Assembly: GCA_026182355.1 (NCBI GenBank)
Contig: JAPFBL010000527.1
Span: forward strand, 404,001 to 468,000
From: Hermatobates lingyangjiaoensis
Lineage: Eukaryota; Arthropoda; Insecta; Hemiptera; Hermatobatidae
DNA length: 64,000 bases
Direction: 5' to 3'
The notes under the pieces were generated by a model. That model made no database searches and had not been told where the DNA came from. It worked only from the letters and a program-made list of their open reading frames with translations. A program made the translations under genes and the position numbers. Positions 10,839 to 21,844 of the stretch are shown here, piece after piece; position 1 is the stretch's first letter, and each line of letters starts with the position of its first letter.

Positions 10839-11090
10839 ATGTCACTCTCAAAATCGCATAAAAAATCAGAAATTTTAGTCATTATACTAAAATGAGAAAG
10901 ATCTTTTAATATAAATTTCATTTTCTTTCATTATCAATTTGGTTTTGACGAATATCGCTTGTTTTGGTTGAAAGATATTAGTTGTTTCTGGCCGTTACTC
11001 GTAGTCACGTTGCTAGTCTCTCTTCGTGACTTTCATGTCGAGTATTTATCATCGTTGTCCTATATCTCTACCTTTCTATCTTCTTGATTC

Positions 11091-11103
11091 TCCCTCCCTC
11101 CCT

Positions 11104-11174
<71 letters not shown>
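11091..11174. repeat. (CCCT)n/(CT)n microsatellite
   Basis: Five CCCT-type units pass into about 32 uninterrupted CT dinucleotides. No gene is near. The flanks on both sides (10640-11090 and 11180-11408) show no recognisable feature beyond an (AT)n tract at about 10797-10828. Confidence 0.95.
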
Positions 11175-11176
<2 letters not shown>

Positions 11177-11408
11177 AGATGTATGTATCTTGATAAAAGG
11201 ATCCACCGTGATGTAGAAAGAAAATGAAATTTATCAGGATTTGGTTATATATATATATATTCTATTAAAAAGTATGCCAATTTTCATTTACGTTCGTTTT
11301 CTATTTAATTTCTCAAATTTTCTGAACTTTGTTCTCAACACTTCAGGTAAATTGAACACTAACCCTCCGAAATATTTACTCTTGAATTCCATAATGGTAA
11401 TCCAATAA

Positions 11409-12810
11409 TCTTTATAAATAAAATAATGATTTTGTCTGTACATTGCTTAGAACTGACTCATTTTAAGTTTTCTTTACGTTTCATACATTGGAGAAACCGA
11501 ATCCACCCTTAGAAAATTTTCTTGTCGGTTTGTCGGTTTGTCAGTTTGTCGGTTTGTCTGTTTGTCCGCAAAACTTTGTCACAGGTAAAACTCAGCTACC
11601 ATTAAACATATACAGCTGAAACTTTTACAGTAGATTTGTGTAGGTCTAACTTAAAATATAGGCTATGAATTGATTGGAAATTCAACGTAGAAGTGAAGGT
11701 TATGGACGTTTAACGCAAAAATGTTTGTCACAAGTAAACTCAGCCACATAAGACATAGCGAGCTGAAACATTGACACTGGATTTGTGTGTGCCTAACTTA
11801 AAATATGGGCTCTAAATAGATAATTAATTCAGTACAGAAGCGAAGTTATGGGGTTTTAGCTGTATTTTCCTAACTTCACAGACAAGTTTGTTTTAAAAAT
11901 ACACAGGTGTGGCAAGTAGGTATTGTTAGTTGATTTTAATTTCCAATTGAGCACATGAATATATTGCGTATTTGACATCATTGAAATAGTGTTTCACAGA
12001 GTTTGAGGATGTAATATCTATTGAGAATAAATGTTTTGTAAACGAGCAATTCTCAACCCTTAATATGAACAGGCATGAGAAATCAACAAACAAGTTCTTG
12101 CGCTATATGAAGCCGAGGAAAGAAATTACAAGTCAGTAAAGAGATTGGATTAGTGATGAAGAAGCAGTTCATTATCTAATTGAATTTCTTGACTCTGAAT
12201 TTATTTCTCTGGACTGCCTGCTCATGAGTAAAAACTTAAAGTAGGAGCACCAATGATGCTGCAATTTATAGCAGTAACAAATTTCATGTTACGAAACATG
12301 AGTGACCCAAAAATGTGCAACGGGACACGACTCTGAGTTCATGCTCTACACAGATATGCCATAGAGGTGGACATAATGACTGGATGTGGTATTGGGGGTC
12401 TGTGTGTATACCACGCATACCATTGATTCCGAGCCACTGTCTGTTTCCATTCAAATGATTGCAAGGTCCCCCTCAGAGTCTATTTCGCAATGACGTTAAC
12501 TAAGTCGCAAAGGGAGACTTTATCTAACGCAGGAATTCAAGTTAGCGAAACCAAGTTTTTCTCACATGGTCAACTGTAGTTTACTTGCTCAATAGTCAGA
12601 GGTTTCAACTGATTGTTCTTCCATGAACCTGAAGGACAGACAGCTAATGTAGTGTATACAGAGGCATTTGTTTAACACTGTACTAATAATGGTGTTTTCT
12701 ACTATTCTATAATTTCTAATTATAGTATTAGTATAATACTATAATTGATATTTTGGAATACCAAGTATAATAGAATTTTTGATTCCGTCAAAGACGGGTA
12801 CATTTGCTAG
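11409..12810 (+). mobile_element. Helitron with decayed Pif1-type helicase
   Basis: The 5' end is TC preceded by A and runs TCTTTATAAATAAAA; the 3' end is CTAG followed by T, with the hairpin CCGTC/GACGG about ten bases upstream. These are the structural hallmarks of Helitrons, which insert between A and T without target duplication. Inside, several reading frames give pieces of the C-terminal half of the Helitron helicase: a LRN-x-x-D/S-PKMCNGTR segment near 12300, IPRIPLIP near 12410, and FAMTLTKSQRETLSNAGIQV near 12480-12540, which fits Pif1 family motifs around the arginine-rich C-terminal motifs. Stops and frameshifts interrupt every frame, and no Rep domain is visible, so the copy is non-autonomous. 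Sister copies: 35083-36046 and, in part, 16678-17090 and 49314-49645. Confidence 0.85.
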
Positions 12811-12854
12811 TATCCTATAAATCCAATAACAAAGAAACTACATAATTAATTCTT

Positions 12855-12925
12855 CCAACGTTTCAGTCATCCTAGAAACGTTGACTGAACTAGAACATCT
12901 AGGATGACTGAAACGTTGAAATAAT
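12855..12925. repeat. Short inverted repeat
   Basis: A segment around CAACGTTTCAGTCATCCTAG is followed within about 30 bases by its inverse complement. It resembles a collapsed terminal-repeat pair (AACGTT is the family B palindrome) but has no GAAA/CTGA core of the usual spacing. Confidence 0.5.
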
Positions 12926-13117
12926 TTATTGTCAGCATTGACAGTATAATTTGAACCTCAAGAACTAACCGAGCCCTGAGACACTTTTATTTTGTTTCTA
13001 TTTCATGGTCGATAATTTTATCAATATTTATCTCTCTCTCTCTCTCTCTTAATATATATATATATTGAAAAGTGAGTCTTTGTTGTGTTTCTGTTTATGT
13101 GTCACTGCTTATTTTAA

Positions 13118-13152
<35 letters not shown>

Positions 13153-13193
13153 GCTGAGTCGTTATCAGCCTTTAGAGCGATTCACTTCTTTTC

Positions 13194-13218
13194 CTGAAGA
13201 CGAGAACATCGAAATATA
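13194..13218 (+). ncRNA. Hammerhead-like motif
   Basis: CTGAAGA at 13194-13200, stem CGA/TCG, GAAA at 13211-13214, then TATAG. The sequence before it matches the segment downstream of the PLE remnant near 9950, so it is probably a detached PLE terminal repeat. (AT)n lies on both sides. Confidence 0.5.
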
Positions 13219-13342
13219 GTAGTGAGTTCAGTGTTTTCTATTCTATGTGTTCTTTTTAAATTCTAGTTTATATATATATATATATATATATTAAAAAATT
13301 TAAAACGAAGGAAACACACAGAAAGACACAGACATAACTCAC

Positions 13343-13372
13343 ATCGATATTTCGACCATCGTCGTCATCAGG
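13343..13372 (-). ncRNA. Hammerhead-like motif
   Basis: Minus strand: CTGATGA, one base, stem GAC/GTC around loop GATG, GAAA, palindrome ATAT, then C. Near-identical copies occur at 31208-31235 and 31985-32010. The flank (ACACACAGAAAGACACAGAC) recurs with each copy. Confidence 0.55.
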
Positions 13373-13480
13373 AGGTGTGAAGAGCGAAGAGCGAAGAGTC
13401 CCGCAGGAAGACAGGGCGGACACAATACGAGTTCAAAATTCAAGAAGAGTAACACACAGAGTAAGGAAACACACTTACAG

Positions 13481-13510
13481 ATTTAAATTTTCGGGTAATC
13501 CGTCTTCAGA
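13481..13510 (-). ncRNA. Hammerhead-like motif, weak
   Basis: Minus strand: CTGAAGA, then a short GG/CC stem, GAAAATTT. It is a relative of the motif at 20131-20160, in which stem II is the stronger GGAT/ATCC. Confidence 0.4.
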
Positions 13511-13620
13511 AAAAAAAAGAAAGGGAGACCGTTGTAGACGCAACGGAAAGTAGACGGAGTAAGCGAAAATTTGAGTTTGTAAGTGTTGTCCTTACTCTTT
13601 ATATATATTTACTTATATTT

Positions 13621-13639
<19 letters not shown>

Positions 13640-13652
<13 letters not shown>

Positions 13653-14010
13653 GGTTTCACATAAACACGTGGAATAACAATCAATATTCAAACCACAATA
13701 TGAAATAAGAAAACAAGACTAAGATCTTTCAACCGTAACAAGCGGTCTTCATCAGAGTCAAAAACCTGACTCTGACGAAGATGGCTTCTTACGGTGAAAT
13801 ATCTTAGTCTTGTTTTCCCATTTCATATTGTGGTTTGATCATTGATTATATATATATATATACATATATTATATACAGATTTCACATAAACACGTGTAAT
13901 AACAATCAATGATCAAACCACAATATGAAATGGGAAAACAAGATCGCTTGTTACTGTTGAAAGATCTTAGTCTTGTTTTCCCATTTTATATTGTAGTTTG
14001 ATCATTGAAT
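13640..14010. repeat. Family A foldbacks in series
   Basis: Two head-to-head pairs of the family A terminal sequence lie in tandem. The motif is GACT, CTGACGA (or CTGATGA), stem ACCG/CGGT, GAAA, palindrome AGATCT, T, AGTC; GACT and AGTC form stem I. Copies: minus 13717-13759, plus 13768-13805, and a truncated pair at about 13870-14000. Each pair starts and ends beside (AT)n. A palindrome of this kind would fold back on itself as RNA or single-stranded DNA. Confidence 0.7.
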
Positions 14011-14217
14011 ATATATATATATAATAAGGTATTGTTTTCTTGACCACAAATTAATAACAAACACTTTTAATATAGGGAATCACCTTTTTGCCTAGGACAA
14101 GAAGGTGATTCCGTATATTAACCCTGACCAAATTCCGAGAAGAAGAAGAAGTGTTATATATATATAGCGGTGTTGCTGCTCTACCATTCTGCGGTACTAT
14201 TCGCTTCCTGATGACGA

Positions 14218-14243
14218 CGAAATTCGAAATATAGATGTGAGTT
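14218..14243 (+). ncRNA. Hammerhead-like motif
   Basis: CTGATGA at about 14217-14223, stem CGA/TCG with loop AAT, GAAA, ATAT, then AG. (AT)n tracts sit on each side (14155-14165; 14293-14300). From there to 14993 I see AT-rich DNA with a C-tract at about 14582-14597 and no gene. Confidence 0.45.
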
Positions 14244-14993
14244 CTTCCTTTGTCTATCTGTGTGCTATCTTCTTTTTAATTCGTTTATATGTATATATAT
14301 ATTAAATTGTGAGCAGTTTTTTTTTCAGACAATAGATGGCGTTGTAGTAGTAAAGATCACTTTAGATAATGTTTTTAACGATACAATGTAAAGGTATAAT
14401 TTGATGAAGCGCTGTGAGAATTGCTATATGTTAATAATTCTCAGGGTCTACTTGTAGTGGGGGGTAGGCCAGGCACACACCACACACACAAACATTGAGA
14501 TGACGACCTCCTTACAAATGTGTTTCATTCTGTTAAGCGAGGTAACAAACTGACCCTCAAGTCATCCCCCCTCTCCAACAACCCCCCCCCCCCCCCACAC
14601 AACAAGCATCACATCAAAAAAAAAAAAAATATTTATGAACTTAACTATGCAGCTGAGAGAACTGTCTATAGCCAACCAATTTACTGGGACAACAGAAAAA
14701 TAAACTCGTATAAATATAAATTTATATTGACTCGTATAAAACTCCCATAAATTAACTAAATTTATATCTTTTTCTCTTCTACAGATTACTGAATCTCGGC
14801 TGCTTCACATATCACAATGTTTATAGTCTCCGATGTAGTCTCCACAAGTTTATAGTCTATACACAAAGTATATGCTATATGTAATATAGCCTGGTGAAAT
14901 GCATTTGACTGGATTACATTTGCTTTTATCTGTAACAGTTGATTGTTGTTTCACGTGTTTATGTAAAATCTTGTATATAAGTATGTATCTCTA

Positions 14994-15715
14994 CAGTGGA
15001 ACCTCTACATACGAGATTAATTCGTTCCCGGATCGTGCTCGTATCTAGAGCGAATTTTTCCCATAAGAAATAACTGAAAACCAATTAATTTGTTCCCGGC
15101 CTCCCAAAATCATTCAAGTTAACCCTAAATAACTATGAACACATCTTCCTGATTACTAAAAACACATTCAAATAATGACTGAACATAAAAATACAGTAAT
15201 AAGATAAATAAGAAGATATTAACGAAATAAAATGCGAGTTTATTATGAGCATTTATTATGAGCACTTCCACTTAAAATTAAAGTTAACTTTATGAACAAC
15301 TAAATTTTTTTACGGCACTAATTTATTTATGTACTTTTTTCTGCTTTTTTTTTGCTTTTTAACATTACTGTATCAGTTTTTGCTTTTCTTCGCTTTCTTT
15401 TGCCCTTTTAGCTGGAATCGCAACACTTTCACTTTCTATAGGTCGTTTGAAGAAAAACTTATCCAAGGAGGTTTGTCTCTGCCTCCCTTTCAAAATGTTA
15501 CGGAAATGTGTAAGGCAAGTGTCATTAAAAAGAGCTGTAGCACGACTAGTAGCTACATAGGCTCCTAGTACGACTAGTAGGTTCCTAGCGGAACCATCTG
15601 GAAATTCTCGTAACTTGGATTTTCTCTCGTATGTAGAGCAAGATTTTTGCTCGAAAGACCTCTCGTATCTCGAGTTTCTCGTAAGTAGAGTAGCTCGTAT
15701 GTAGAGGTTCCACTG
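14994..15715. mobile_element. MITE with 22-bp perfect TIRs and TA target site
   Basis: The element is bounded by TA on both sides (14992-14993 and 15716-15717). The terminal inverted repeats start CAGTGGAACCTCTACATACG and match perfectly over 22 bases. Subterminal sequence is built from repeats of a CTCGTAT / TAGAG kind. TA duplication and CAGTG termini are typical of the Tc1/mariner-pogo superfamily. No transposase is visible in any frame over its 722 bases; the frame at 15329-15568 is T-rich and has no transposase motif. It therefore depends on a transposase made elsewhere. Confidence 0.85.
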
Positions 15716-15734
15716 TATATATTAAATATGGATA

Positions 15735-16020
15735 AAAGTATCGACCGTTTAATAGTTTAAACACTAAAGTTTATCGGGACTCGGTCAGTTCTTCAGGTTC
15801 AAATAAAGAACGTGAAATGTTACGTGTTCATTTAAACTACAGTTGTTGAAATTCACAGACTATTTTTCTTTGTCAAAAGAATTTGTAATGTAATACTTAG
15901 TTTTTCTGTTTCAAAATTTATACTTCTTCCTTTGAAAAAGGTTTTAAATAAAAACCGTAACGTTGGCAATGAGAATTTAATTTGAACCTGAAGAACTGAC
16001 AGAGTCCCGATAAACTTTAG
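15735..16020. repeat. Foldback, hammerhead-like family B
   Basis: Ends share the sequence CGGGACTCGGTCAGTTCTTC in opposite orientations (about 15777 and 15983-16015). The plus arm has CTTTGAAAAAGG in place of CCTATGAAAAAGG, then a long stem and CGTAACGTTGGC, so the GAAA box is damaged. (AT)n precedes it at 15715-15722. Confidence 0.6.
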
Positions 16021-16149
16021 TTTTTTTGTCTATATATAAAGTTCGTGAGTTTTTTTGTTCGTTTGTTCACCCATTTGCAGTAAAGATAGAGACCTGAAAT
16101 TAAATATATACTATCTATTACCTGAATAATGTAAAATAAAAGAAAATTA

Positions 16150-16670
16150 TCACTATATTCCCAAACTTGGAGCCAGGGTAGCAAGTGTCTTGCGTGCTCG
16201 CCTATGATAAGAATGCAGATATATATAAATGTAACAATTTTTTTTTTTTTTTTACTTTGATATTTGCGTAATAGGAACACTGGTAATAAAGTAAAGGCAT
16301 GACCCTCAGGTCAAGGAAGTGGATAGTGATTAAGTGTTTGTCGGTTCTGTAATCTGAAGGGTAATACGACCCCTGTCCCTACTCAGCAACTGGTACCTGA
16401 GAGAGTGAGTACATCTCTTCTAGCCATTTTGTAAACTTAAGCCCAACAATAGCGACAGTGTGCTCGCTATAACTAAACAGGAGAAAATATTTGACTTTTA
16501 GCGAGACTTGTGATTTCAAAATGGAGGCGAAGGCCAACTCAAAATTGTAAATATACGGTCCTGATGCAGGGTTACTGTGTTGGGAAAAAAAAAAAATAAA
16601 TAAATAAAGTAAAGGCATGGAGCCAGGGTAGCCCAGTGGCTTGCGTGCTCACTGATGACAGTGGCACAAG
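16150..16670. other. Unassigned DNA with two tRNA-like SINE heads
   Basis: Two related segments near 16150-16200 and 16618-16660 begin GGAGCCAGGGTAGC and continue into CTTGCGTGCTC, resembling the 5' head of a tRNA-derived SINE (box A like). No B box follows in either copy. The stretch between is not recognised. Confidence 0.35.
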
Positions 16671-16677
16671 TATATTT

Positions 16678-17090
16678 ATTAGACAAACCGAATCCAGTCT
16701 TAGAAAAATGTCTATCTGTCGATATGTCCGTTTTTCCGCAAAATTTTGTCACAAGTAAACTCAGTCACCATGTGGGATAGCAAGCTGAAACTTTGACACT
16801 AGATTTTAGTATGTCTAGCGTAAAATCTAAGCTTTGAATGGATTGAAAATTGAACATAGAATCAAAGTTGTGAACTTTTAAGCCGTGTTTGGCTACCTAC
16901 ACAGACATGTTTATTTTGATAATATGCAGGTTTAGCAAGTAGGTATTGTTAGTTGATTTTAATTTCATTCGCGTATATGAATATATTGAGTATTTGAGCT
17001 TATTGACATGGTGTTTACCAAAGTTCAATATGTACCATTTATTCAGAATAAATGGCTTTGTGGACGATAAATTCTCAACCCTTACTAATG
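16678..17090 (+). mobile_element. Truncated Helitron copy
   Basis: About 410 bases match the 5' half of the complete Helitron at 11409-12810 and the copy at 35083-36046, including the phrase about AAACCGAATCCA, the TTTGTC-rich stretch and the segment ending in TTCTCAACCCTTA. Both ends are missing. At about 17090 the sequence changes abruptly into the 3' end of a PLE, which indicates that the PLE inserted into, or replaced, the rest of the Helitron. Confidence 0.7.
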
Positions 17091-17091
17091 T

Positions 17092-17922
17092 ATTGCACAA
17101 TAAAGTACGTCTCCTATAGTCGACATGTTTCGAATGATCATCATTCATCATCAGGACGTGAATATCATCTTGGATGAATTTTCTGGTTTATTATATATTC
17201 AAAGTGAAGACAATAGGGGTTGTTTTTCTTCAAGTTTAATATAAGCTGGTCGTTAATCCTGTGGGGTGAGTGGCCTCTCGCCCTGAGTTACTACCTACAA
17301 GGGTTTTTGGATGCCCTTGATGTAAAGTAAAGAGCTTTAAAATGTTTCTACTATTTTGAACCTGAATATTTAGGAGTGGCTTCAGTTTATGAATTAATAT
17401 ACCATCTATAATTCAGTTTATGTTCATTACTTTCTTTTTTTTTATTATTTGTCTATTTGTAACCAGCATCACTCGGGTTAGGTTAGGTTACAGTGGCAGT
17501 CCCACAAGGGAACACACGTAGGCCAAGCATTGGCCATTTGTGATACCACACAATGAAGATTGATACTACAGTGGGAGTCCTAAATTTTGCCTAACTCAAA
17601 TATATTTAGAGTAGGGATCTTTAACGAGTACCTGACATCGTAGAGGCTCGGGACCGACGGTTTAACGTCCTTCTCCGAGGGACGACGTGTTCAGATTTAT
17701 TCACCTCTCGCGTGAATAAATCGAGGGCCAGGTGAGGATTGAACCCCGGTCCTATCAGTTCAGAGGTGAGCACGTAACCACTGAGCTAGCCTGGCCCCCC
17801 TATCACTCGGGTTAATTTAACCTTGCATTTCTCTTGCATATGCTTTTTTGGGTTCTCCAGCCAATAACTACATGGTAAGTCTTCTTGATAGTGAAGTGGT
17901 AGCATACTATTCTACAAGTGTT
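17092..17922 (-). pseudogene. Penelope-like element 3' end, interrupted by SINE
   Basis: This copy is in the same family as the PLE at 55591-56965. It contains the terminal hammerhead motif (17119-17158; CTGATGA at 17154-17148, stem GAATG/CATTC, GAAA, palindrome ACATGT), then the C-terminal GIY-YIG coding tail, whose match resumes at 17310. About 165 bases at 17160-17325 have no counterpart in the other copy. A SINE at 17481-17801 splits it and is flanked by a 13-bp duplication of PLE sequence. The match ends near 17922 and the RT is absent. GIY-YIG reading frames are broken by stops, so the copy is dead. Confidence 0.75.
17481..17801 (-). mobile_element. tRNA-derived SINE, full length, with 13-bp TSD
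   Basis: On the minus strand the element starts GGGGGGCCAGG and shows an RNA polymerase III box A (TAGCTCAGTGG) and box B (GGTTCAATCC), spaced as in a tRNA. A body of about 240 bases follows, with CGTCCCTCGGAGAAGGACG and GTACTCGTTAAAGATC as landmarks. The 3' tail ends in two TAACC units. Direct repeats ATCACTCGGGTTA at 17468-17480 and 17802-17814 are the target duplication. Other copies: 28381-28588 joined to 30358-30414, and fragments at 26911-27095 and 27310-27400. Mobilisation by a partner LINE is inferred. Confidence 0.9.
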
Positions 17923-18129
17923 TTTTTTTACTTTTCTGTTTTATATTGTTCTTCATTTCAGTTTTACTTCTTGTAACTGCTATCGTCTGAGATAAGTTCC
18001 TCTTTGTCTAACGAATGGCCTGGATCAAGCTGGGGTTGGCCAATCTGATAACAATTACACAGAGTCATTCTCAAACAAGATATAACGAAGCTGTTACAAA
18101 AAAACGCAACATTTTTTTTTGGGAAAAAA

Positions 18130-18720
18130 CCAAGAAAAAAATCTGTAGTGGTCTACACTCAACTTTACAATAAATAAACATAATATCATACTTCTTGGAT
18201 AATATAATATATAATGTCCATTAAAAAAAATTTTCTGAAAATAGAAAATGTACTCTAAATAGCCCTTTGGTGAAAATAATCTCACCACATTCTCCACGTA
18301 AGGTTCTATTTCTAGGTATTGTTTCATTTTAATCCGTTAAACAGTATAGCTTGTATTTCTCTCACGAGCTTTCAAATTGAATTATAATAATTATAAGTCA
18401 GAAATTTTACATTTTTTTTTAAAAAAAATTTCTGTTGTTTTAAAAATCTCAGGATATGTTCCGTTTATTGCTTTGTATCCTCAAACATAATGCCAAAATT
18501 TCAAGACTCTAGTATTAGTACTTTACAAGAAAAAACTGTAGTATAAAAACAGGTTTTTGACAAAAAAAAGTAACTTTCTCATCATACGTAATTGCTGCCA
18601 AACAATACAGCTCGTCTACACTATGAGGACCATTTTTTGTAAAATATCAATTGGATTCTTCAAGGATTCTGGACGGTAGGATGTCCACAAGCTTTGAATA
18701 CATACTCACCAATCCACACC
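18130..18720 (+). repeat. Dispersed repeat of unknown class, ends in (CA)n
   Basis: The landmarks are a CTCTCACGAGCTTTCAAATTG segment, GCCAAAATTTCAAGAC, GACTTTCTCATCATACGTAA, and a CTGGAC...GTAG segment that runs into a CA microsatellite. The same order is found at 39570-39985, on the minus strand at 49720-50190, and in part at 62990-63190. At least three of the four run into a CA tract at the same end, so the microsatellite is probably part of the element. No coding sequence is recognised. A head resembling 51600-51640 and 27110-27150 (ATCTGTAGTGG...ACACTCAACTTTA) is attached at 18135-18180. Confidence 0.6.
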
Positions 18721-18729
18721 ACCAGCCTC

Positions 18730-18882
18730 AACATACACACCACACACACACACACACACAACACACACACACACACACACACCACACACACACACACACC
18801 ACCACACACAACACCACACGTACACACAGCCACAAATATACACACACACCACACACCACACACAACACACCACACCACACAC

Positions 18883-18947
<65 letters not shown>

Positions 18948-18983
18948 ACCACAAATATACACACAGCACACACACACACACTT
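18730..18983. repeat. Imperfect (CA)n microsatellite
   Basis: About 250 bases of CA dinucleotides interrupted by CACCA, AACAC and two ACAAATATACAC spacers. The histidine/threonine- and cysteine/valine-rich frames across it on both strands are artefacts of the repeat. Confidence 0.95.
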
Positions 18984-19163
18984 CTGTTTTCTTTTGGTTT
19001 CCCTGTTTGTTTTCTTTTGTCTTTTATCTCATATTCTAAAGTTGTTAAATATATTATATAGCTATATTGAGTTTATAAGAGAATCTGTATAAGATATACA
19101 TGTAATATGATAATGGAACATGTATCAATAAATTCCCTGGTGTTAGGGTGTACTTTCACCAGG

Positions 19164-19164
<1 letters not shown>

Positions 19165-19216
<52 letters not shown>
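19165..19216. repeat. (CA)n microsatellite
   Basis: About 26 uninterrupted CA units. Confidence 0.95.
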
Positions 19217-19219
<3 letters not shown>

Positions 19220-19299
19220 GCACTCAGTTGAGTTTTTGATTCTGACCTATCTCGAGACTTTGACGGTGCCATCGATTTATATCCATGGTATATGGTATG

Positions 19300-19665
19300 A
19301 AGAGGGAGAAAGAGAGTGTGAGAGATAATGAGAGTGAGAGAGAGATAGAGAGCGTGAGAGGGAGAGTGTGAGAGAGAGTAAGAGAGATAGAGAGAGAGTG
19401 AGAGAGAGATAGAGAGGGAGAGTGAGAGAGAGAGGGAAAGAGGGAGAGAGATTGAGAGAGAGAGAGTGAGTTAGAGAGAGAGAGAGAGGGAGAGAGATAT
19501 AGAGTGAGAGAGAGGGATAGAGGGAGAGGTTGTGTGAGTTAGAGAGGTAGAGAGATAGAGGGAGAGTGAGAGGGAAAGATAAAGTGGGGGAGAGAGATAG
19601 AGTGGGAAGGAGAGAGTGAGAGAGAGATAGAGAGCAAGAGAGAGAGAAGAGAGAGAGTGAGAAAG
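19300..19665. repeat. (GA)-rich purine tract
   Basis: About 365 bases almost entirely of purines (GAGAGA with AGTGAG, GATAGAG and GGGAGA variants) on the plus strand. Such a long polypurine run can adopt triplex (H-DNA) structure; this is inference from composition. Leucine/serine-rich frames on the minus strand are artefacts. Confidence 0.9.
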
Positions 19666-20079
19666 AACCTTGTTACGAGGCATCGACATTGACTGTTCCA
19701 GCAATGAGAACACAAACAATGGGTTCTATCTTGATCAGGACCCCCCCCCCCCCCTCTCACCACCACTGCTGGCACTCTTTACCTAACTCATTCCACCATC
19801 TGTTTAATCAAGGTCGCACCGTTAGTATCCTTAAAAAAAAAAAAACAAAAATCGGGGACTACTGTTGGCTGAGTGACCTGGGAAAGCCTGGCTGGGTGCT
19901 GCATTGTGAAGAGTCTAAGGAATGCTCGCCATTTGGCTTTGCTGAGATTGGGAAATAGGTCGAGCGAGTCAATGCTCTGGGTATCCTCATTCTTAGCCCA
20001 ACTCAGTTAGAACCATACATATATATATATATATATCCAGTTAAAATTCGAAAAAACGATCCAAACTGGACGCAAATCA

Positions 20080-20260
20080 GTTCACAAATGAAGAAAAGCA
20101 ACACACAGAGAAAGAGACACACTTACAAACTCAAAATTTCGGATGATCCGTCTTCAGGAGAAAAGAGAATGGGCGACCAAGCACGCCGGAAACACAACGG
20201 CAGGAAACCGTCCCAGCAACCCGGGTAAGTGTTGAGTTTGTAAGTGTGTCCCTTTCTCTG
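20080..20260. repeat. Inverted pair around hammerhead-like motif
   Basis: Minus strand 20131-20160: CTGAAGA, one base, stem GGAT/ATCC, GAAATTTTGAG. The flank TGAAGAAAAGCAACACACAG (about 20089) recurs inverted near 20260-20280, making a foldback. (AT)n bounds both ends. The interior around 20180-20220 is GC-richer and not recognised. Confidence 0.55.
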
Positions 20261-20353
20261 TGTGTTGCTTTTCTTCATTTGTGAACTGATATATATATAT
20301 ATTATATATATATATATTATATAATATATATTATATATATATATATCATATAT

Positions 20354-20390
<37 letters not shown>

Positions 20391-20394
20391 CAGA

Positions 20395-20640
20395 TTCAAT
20401 AATATATCGACCGTTTGATAGAAAAGGTCTGTTCTCTAATCGGGGTTCGGTCAATTTTCCAGGATAAAAAATCAAACTCTCGTTGTCTCTAATCGGTGTT
20501 TGGTCAATTTTCCGGGATAAAAAATCAAACTCTCGTCTTTAAAAAGGTTTTAAATAAAACCGAAGCGTTGGCAACGAGAGTTTGATTTTTTATCCTGGAA
20601 AATTGACCGAACCCCGATTAGAGAACACACCTATATATAT
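20395..20640. repeat. Foldback, hammerhead-like family B
   Basis: The phrase TCTCTAATCGGGGTTCGGTC near 20432 is repeated in direct orientation near 20490 and inverted near 20600-20630, with the family B motif remnant (AAAAAGG stem, CGAAGCGTTGGC) between. About 110 bases of (AT)n precede it. Confidence 0.6.
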
Positions 20641-20830
20641 AATATATATATATCATGATAAACGGAAACGGTCCAACAGGACAGATACACTTAAAATAAA
20701 CTGTGACACATAGACAGAAACATAACAAAGACTCACTTTTCAATGTTATTTCGACCGCCATTACGGTCGAAATATTGAAAAGTGAGTCTTTGTTATGTTT
20801 CTGTCAATGTGTCACAGTGTATTATAAGTA
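20640..20830. repeat. Family C foldback with minimal centre
   Basis: The two arms meet in TTTCGACCGCCATTACGGTC at about 20751-20770, so stem II of each copy is shared and the CTGANGA core has been lost from the centre. Outer arms match the arms of 5505-6183. Confidence 0.65.
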
Positions 20831-21040
20831 TGTATTTATTTATACATATATATATACTTTTTCGTTGGAAATACGATCCAAAACGGACAAAAATGTTGGG
20901 TCTCCAACCGTCTCTGAACCAGTGCACTTGGTTTCCCTCTCTTATCTCTCCTGAAGACGGTTCATAACCAAAAATTATAGACTGTAAGTGTGTTCTTTTG
21001 ATTTCTCTATGTTTCTTTGTCTATATTGAGCTATATATAT

Positions 21041-21076
<36 letters not shown>

Positions 21077-21109
21077 TATTATTATATATTCCTTTAGAAT
21101 CCCACTCTG

Positions 21110-21510
21110 GGCAATATCTCTCCCATAGAAGTTTTAAACGCTCCAGCCTGCACCTGACACTTTGGCACAAAGCAATGTGCAGAGGAAATGCCTCACCTGT
21201 CCATTATCCTGACAGCCATTTCATTTCGCAGTAAACCATTCATCACTCTCTCCTTGCTAGTTCTTGCACTTCCAGCAATTGTGTTTATCGTCTGGACCAC
21301 AATGTACTCATTCTACGTGGCCTGACTTCCACGTCACTTAGCCTTGTATGAATGGTCACAGGTCATCCGTTGGTCAACGCAAGCAGCTGCCTGTTGCCAC
21401 CCACGCCAGTCTCCATAACCTTCCTTCAACGATTGCTTCAGTTAAAATATTAAAAAATCTCAAAAGATACACCAGACCACTCTAAGGCTTCTGAGGAAGC
21501 CTTCATTTGG
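21110..21510 (+). pseudogene. Decayed Penelope-like element 3' coding remnant
   Basis: In broken frames the segment near 21300-21430 gives LTSTSLSL, a GHxxxV-like stretch and ATHAS-like residues in the same order as the GIY-YIG remnant at 9403-9730. Several stops and frameshifts are needed. It is followed by the CTTCTGAGGAAGCC segment (21487-21500) shared with the centre of the foldback at 5505-6183 and by a T-rich tract. Only the 3' end of the element remains. Confidence 0.4.
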
Positions 21511-21844
21511 TTATTGTGCAAGAAATTCCCTGGTCAAATTTAATCAGATATTTTTTTATTTATTTTTATTTTTATTTATTTATTCATTTATTTATTTTTT
21601 TTTTCTCGTTTAATTTTAGTTAGTTTTATGTTTTTTTCCTTTCCTTTCTCTTTTTTACTTTTCTCCTCCCTTTTACTTAAATATCACTTTTATAATTTTT
21701 TAAACTCAAAGCCTACACTGGTTCACGTGGAAGATGGCTGCACTGCGTGTCATTGTTCGCGCCATTTACATCGGCCAGTGGACGCATTTACGTCTCCGTT
21801 CCTTCATTCTTTCTCCTTTTATTTATTTCTTTCTTTCTACTCTC

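Noticed and set aside
16029..16130. Helitron 5' end (TCTATATATAAAG)
   Set aside because: It looks like one, but the base before TC is G rather than A and no matching 3' end is in reach.
17481..17492. Telomere-like TTAGG units
   Set aside because: Only two units, forming the tail of a SINE.
17481..17801. tRNA gene
   Set aside because: Boxes A and B are present but no tRNA acceptor stem or cloverleaf follows; the 321-bp unit with target duplication is a SINE.
18651..19092. His/Thr- and Cys/Val-rich ORFs
   Set aside because: Translations of a CA microsatellite in several frames on both strands.
19300..19665. Leu/Ser-rich minus-strand ORFs
   Set aside because: Artefacts of the GA-rich purine tract.
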